Shown here piece by piece: positions 42,266 through 45,233 of a stretch of 45,233 bases of DNA. The notes below the pieces were generated by a model. The model saw nothing but the letters and a program-made list of their open reading frames with translations, was not told where the DNA came from and did not search any database. The translations under genes and the position numbers were made by a program. The stretch is taken from assembly GCA_021325595.1 (NCBI GenBank), contig JAJPGX010000004.1, positions 1-45,233 on the forward strand, given 5' to 3'. Source of the stretch: Nitrososphaerota archaeon. Its GTDB lineage: Archaea; Thermoproteota; Nitrososphaeria; Nitrososphaerales; Nitrosopumilaceae. How positions within the stretch are numbered: the stretch's first letter is position 1; each line of letters opens with the position of its first letter.

Positions 42266-43111
42266 TTATGGGTTTACAGTAAATAGTATTACCTTTTTTG
42301 GGTCATACTGGACAATACCAAAGTGTGGAACTGTCTTTCCTTTTCCGTAATATCCTTCTGGTCCGCCAAGGCCCAACCTTATGATATAATTGTTGGATTG
42401 GTTTATCTTGATTTCTCTTCTTTCAAGGATTTTTCCATTTACCTTTTCTTTTTTTAATTCAAGCCTTGAGTAGATCTCATTTATTTGCCCATCCTGTTCT
42501 ATCACGGTCTCTTGATGCTGGTGGCCGCACAGTATGATATGGTTCTGTACTTGTTTTTTGGCCTCATCAAATGCTGACTGGGCCTTGTAGTGGTACCCGG
42601 AATAGCTGAAAAACTCAAAATCTTCTGAAGTAAGCCTCTGCCAGACTCGCTTGTACAACCAAGATTCATCTCCTGCGTTTTTGGGTGTGATTTTATTTGG
42701 GTCAAGTGGGCCGCCATGTACACAAAAAAGCCCGTTTTTTGTATCCACAAATTCGTGCTGTCCATATGTGTTGTCACTGTTTTTCTTGAAAAACTCTAGG
42801 TCATTTTCTGTAAGCTTTGCATGTGCATCAAGGCTCTCAAATGAAATGTCACTTACCTTGATGTTGTACAGGAACCCTTCGTCGTGGTTTCCATTTACTG
42901 ATATGACTGGATAGTTATTTTCAAGTGACTTCATTTTTTGCAGAACTTGCTTTGGATGTGTTCCTCGCTCCAATAGATCACCCAGATTTATGACACGTGA
43001 AAATGCGCCATACTTTTTTGTAAATTCCTCACTTGTAGCCATATCCAGTATGGCATCTAATGCACCAATGTCTGCATGAATATCAGAGAAGACTAGATCC
43101 AACGATTTCAT
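42266..43111 (-). CDS. Calcineurin-like metallophosphoesterase
   Basis: All signature motifs are present: DIHAD (DxH), GDLLERG, GNHD, CVHGG and CGHQHQE (GHxH), so a two-metal active site is likely. The family includes protein phosphatases and nucleotide phosphoesterases; the substrate is unknown. I set the start at ATG 43111 (MKSLDLVFSDIHAD), where GGTGA lies 8 nt upstream and the motif sits at the usual distance from the N-terminus. An in-frame start at 43159 would add 16 residues that the family does not need. Confidence 0.9.
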   Translation of the reverse strand: MKSLDLVFSDIHADIGALDAILDMATSEEFTKKYGAFSRVINLGDLLERGTHPKQVLQKMKSLENNYPVISVNGNHDEGFLYNIKVSDISFESLDAHAKLTENDLEFFKKNSDNTYGQHEFVDTKNGLFCVHGGPLDPNKITPKNAGDESWLYKRVWQRLTSEDFEFFSYSGYHYKAQSAFDEAKKQVQNHIILCGHQHQETVIEQDGQINEIYSRLELKKEKVNGKILERREIKINQSNNYIIRLGLGGPEGYYGKGKTVPHFGIVQYDPKKVILFTVNP

Positions 43112-43228
43112 TGTAACATCACCTAATTTGTAATTTGTTGTTCCAAAACCATAGAACAAGAAAGAAAAAGTTTGATCCTAAATAAATAACTGAAATGATA
43201 TCGTATTCTTGCTATTTTTAGACAGCGG

Positions 43229-43260
43229 ACATCCTCATGGTCCTACCCTGTTGAGGATGT
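43229..43260. repeat. 9-bp inverted repeat in divergent spacer
   Basis: ACATCCTCA (43229-43237) pairs perfectly with TGAGGATGT (43252-43260) with a 14-nt loop, followed by ACGTTTTATT. It lies between two divergent genes, so it cannot terminate either of them. It could be an operator pair or a small RNA. Confidence 0.6.
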
Positions 43261-43345
43261 ACGTTTTATTCTAATTGTTTATCTCAAATTGGCTTAACAT
43301 TGTTCCGGTATAGTTATCAAAGATGCCAGCAGAGAATTAGTCAAG

Positions 43346-43732
43346 ATGGTCTCTGAAAAAATAGTTCGATTTCAAAACAAGAACAAGGACTTGAAGCAGC
43401 TCTCAGAGCAAATAGTAACAATGCTTGAGACAGATGGATACAAGACACAACTTACATCAAATTCTCCTGCAGGAATAATAATTCAGGCAAAAAAAGCAGG
43501 CATTTTAAGAGATATAATCACTGCAGACAGGGCCTTTACAATAATGATTACAGGTGATTCAAATGACTTTGCAATACATATTGGAATAGGCAAATGGATA
43601 CAAAATTTGGCCGTTGCAGCAGCAGAAGCATTGCTCTTGTCAGCCTTGTTTTTAGCAATAGACATTCCAGAAATGCTATGGACAAGACACATAGAAAGTG
43701 AAATATTACAGAAAATAACTTTGATGATATAG
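43346..43732 (+). CDS. Hypothetical protein with a hydrophobic C-terminal helix
   Basis: I do not recognise it. The N-terminal half is soluble and looks like a small alpha/beta domain (LSEQIVTMLETDGYKTQLT, PAGIIIQAKKAGILRDIITAD, FTIMITGDSNDFAIHIGIG). Residues ~90-112 are hydrophobic (LAVAAAEALLLSALFLAIDI), which suggests membrane or partner interaction rather than a full transmembrane protein. The start is ATG 43346. It is convergent with the BtuF-like gene (7 nt apart). Confidence 0.75.
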   Translation: MVSEKIVRFQNKNKDLKQLSEQIVTMLETDGYKTQLTSNSPAGIIIQAKKAGILRDIITADRAFTIMITGDSNDFAIHIGIGKWIQNLAVAAAEALLLSALFLAIDIPEMLWTRHIESEILQKITLMI

Positions 43733-43739
43733 CTACATC

Positions 43740-44663
43740 TTATTCTAGATCAAGTCTTTGCAGGGAATTCTTTGGCAGAGTAATATCAGAAAATGTATCT
43801 GGTCGAATTATCTTTGCCAAAATTTCTAGTCCTGTTATGGTTCTGGGGCCTGGCTTTGTAAAATAGTCACTTGCATTTACTGCATAGACCTCGCCTTGCT
43901 TTACTGCTCTTAAAGTCCTCCAGTGCTTGTTGTCGTAAAGTTTTTCGTATTCTGATATGGTTCTTTTAAGATCAAATCCACACGGTATCAATATTATAAT
44001 ATCAGGATCAAAGCTGAACACCTCGTCTAGTTTCATTTTTCTTGACTTTTCTCCTGTCGTACTAAGACCATTTATTCCTCCGGCAATCTCGACCATCTCA
44101 GGAACCCAGTGTCCTGCTGTAAATAATGGGTCAAGCCATTCAATACACAGTACCTTGGGCCTTGATTCTGTTTTTTTGTCTTTGATGTATTGGATCCTTT
44201 TTTGTAATTTTGCAACTAGCTCTCTTGCTTCATTTTCTCGGTTTACTTTACTTCCTACATCAAGTATGTTTTGTAAAATGTCTGATAGATTTTTTGGGTC
44301 CAGAATTAGAACATCGGGTTTGTAGCCTAGAATTGATACTGCCTTGTTTAACTCTCTGGTAAATGGGGAACACACATCACATATTCCTTGAGCTATGATT
44401 AGGTCTGGTTTTGCGTTTTTTAGTACTTTTTCATCTAGGATGTAAATGTCATGGTTTGAGTTTGTCAGCTCTACTATTTTTTTGTCAATTTCTGCACTAG
44501 ATAACGTATCAGGATCAAATGAAGGATGGATTACTCTGGGAATTGATTTGGCTTGTTGTGGATAGTCGCACTCGTGTGTTACAGCCAGGATTTCTTTTTC
44601 CAGGCCAAGCTCGCATAGGATTTCGGTAGCACTTGGTAGAAAGGAGACTATTCTATGTTGCAT
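43740..44663 (-). CDS. BtuF-like cobalamin-binding protein without signal peptide
   Basis: The protein has the periplasmic-binding fold of BtuF/FhuD (VSFLPSATEILCELGLEKEI, HECDYP, PDLIIAQGICDVCSPF, FDPDIIILIPCGFD). Usual BtuF proteins are exported, but here the conserved strand starts at residue 5, so there is no room for a signal peptide or lipoprotein anchor. It probably binds cobalamin or a corrinoid in the cytoplasm. No BtuC or BtuD is next to it. Cobalamin-synthesis methylases are elsewhere in the window (6432-8541). The length of 307 aa is normal for the mature domain. Confidence 0.85.
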   Translation of the reverse strand: MQHRIVSFLPSATEILCELGLEKEILAVTHECDYPQQAKSIPRVIHPSFDPDTLSSAEIDKKIVELTNSNHDIYILDEKVLKNAKPDLIIAQGICDVCSPFTRELNKAVSILGYKPDVLILDPKNLSDILQNILDVGSKVNRENEARELVAKLQKRIQYIKDKKTESRPKVLCIEWLDPLFTAGHWVPEMVEIAGGINGLSTTGEKSRKMKLDEVFSFDPDIIILIPCGFDLKRTISEYEKLYDNKHWRTLRAVKQGEVYAVNASDYFTKPGPRTITGLEILAKIIRPDTFSDITLPKNSLQRLDLE

Positions 44664-44727
44664 TCCAAATTAATTTGGATCAGACCAACTTAACTTCTTT
44701 CTTGCCCTGTTACATGATGAAAAATGA

Positions 44728-44747
44728 CACACGTGTGACAAATTTGT
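44728..44747. promoter_or_regulatory. Two abutting palindromes
   Basis: CACACGTGTG (44728-44737) and ACAAATTTGT (44738-44747) are each perfect 10-bp palindromes and touch without a gap. They lie about 65 nt before the BtuF-like start, in a spacer shared with the divergent HTH gene. A tandem dimer site for a regulator is plausible. Confidence 0.45.
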
Positions 44748-44942
44748 GCGTAGAAAATGACGCAGTTTGGAATGAGTGAAGTGAAATTGTATTTGGGATC
44801 TTTTTGTTTTAATATTTATTAATTGGTTTCATGTAGTAAAAGCTTAGCAAAAATTTGTTACATCTAACACTTTTTGCAGGTTTTTGATGATTTTTTGTTT
44901 TAATACATAATAATGAGTTATTTTTGTACAAGCTCGCAAGGA

Positions 44943-45233
44943 ATGAAGATTTCAAAAAAGAAACTGGAGATGATGGAAAGACAAAAGAAAATTTTAGAAT
45001 TATTGTTTTTTGGTCTTACAGAGATTCAGATCGCAACTTTACTTGAAGTTTCTCGTGAAACAATTGTGAGGGATGTTGCGGAATTAAAGGATCTCGGTAA
45101 CAAATGGACAGATGATCTGCCCCGCGGGATTCTTGCTCTCTTTCAAAGAGCAGCTGTAATCAGGATACAAAAAAGACTAAACAAAATAGACGAAAAACTC
45201 GAAAACACCCAAAACGCAATAGAGATGACAAAG
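44943..45233 (+). CDS. HTH DNA-binding protein, cut by window edge
   Basis: 97 codons run from ATG 44943 to the window edge without a stop. Residues ~14-45 form a helix-turn-helix (KILELLFFGLTEIQIATLLE, VSRETIVRDVAELKDLG) of the sigma-region-4/LuxR-like type. The rest is helical (IRIQKRLNKIDEKLENTQN) and continues beyond the window. An in-frame ATG at 44913 (MSYFCTSSQG) is possible, but an AT-rich TATA-like run lies only about 16 nt before it. It is divergent from the BtuF-like gene. Confidence 0.75.
   Translation, partial: MKISKKKLEMMERQKKILELLFFGLTEIQIATLLEVSRETIVRDVAELKDLGNKWTDDLPRGILALFQRAAVIRIQKRLNKIDEKLENTQNAIEMTK

Noticed and set aside
43740-44663. Complete cobalamin ABC importer
   Set aside because: No BtuC or BtuD beside it and no signal peptide.
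1-45233. Mobile elements or genomic island
   Set aside because: No transposase, integrase, terminal inverted repeats, tRNA target or clear compositional shift; genes are mostly core functions.

Overview
The window is from an AT-rich ammonia-oxidising-archaeon-type genome (Nitrososphaerota/Thaumarchaeota, most like Nitrosopumilales). The evidence is two ESCRT-III (CdvB) paralogs, an archaeal TFB, a PEFG-type C-terminal sorting tail, archaeal aconitase-X subunits, family-5 uracil-DNA glycosylase, a CARF-wHTH regulator, many short tetracyclic spacers and many apparently leaderless genes (TATA box about 25 nt before the start codon). The genus cannot be fixed from sequence alone. No rRNA, tRNA, CRISPR array, transposase or phage-integration signature was found. 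This is essentially dense chromosomal core DNA with a few unusual spots.

Layout. 1-4.2 kb: exported surface proteins, one with a PEFG tail and one with a PEF-like tail. 4.2-6.4 kb: uracil-DNA glycosylase, CdvB paralog A and a MurI-like protein lacking both catalytic cysteines. 6.4-9 kb: cobalamin ring methylases CbiF, CbiL and CbiT plus an EMC6-like membrane protein. 9.1-12.1 kb: an overlapping operon of RqcH/NFACT, a Mut7-C RNase and an AMMECR1 protein. 12.1-14.4 kb: the two phosphomevalonate dehydratase (aconitase X) subunits, divergent from endonuclease III. 15-18.1 kb: assimilatory sulfate genes sat and cysH, divergent from a ThiI-like protein with a destroyed PP-loop. 18.1-25 kb: a glycosyltransferase, zinc-ribbon and hypothetical proteins, an SDR, a flippase-like protein, a GPN GTPase with homoserine kinase, and an enoyl/crotonyl-CoA hydratase of the kind used in the 3-hydroxypropionate/4-hydroxybutyrate cycle. 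25-28.2 kb: a sugar-transporter-like protein and the preQ0 (archaeosine precursor) genes queC, folE and queE. 28.3-33.6 kb: a large secreted NHL-repeat protein, then a three-gene unit of a wHTH regulator, a membrane-anchored wHTH regulator and a secreted coiled protein. 33.7-37.9 kb: a TRAM RNA-binding protein, coiled-coil and hypothetical proteins, a structured GC-rich locus, an MFS transporter and CdvB paralog B. 38-45 kb: a 36-residue C2H2 zinc-finger gene, TFB, a GC-rich structured island, an SDR, a CARF-wHTH regulator with its own palindrome, a hemerythrin-like protein, a metallophosphoesterase, a BtuF-like protein without signal peptide, and a truncated HTH gene.

The observations most worth follow-up are: an 18-nt element, 17/18 identical, at exactly the same distance (58 nt between element core and start codon) before both cdvB paralogs; a C2H2 microprotein between cdvB and tfb; two enzyme homologs (MurI-like, ThiI-like) whose catalytic motifs have been replaced; the RqcH/RNase/AMMECR1 operon; and two GC-rich loci with nested or tandem hairpins that may be unannotated RNAs.
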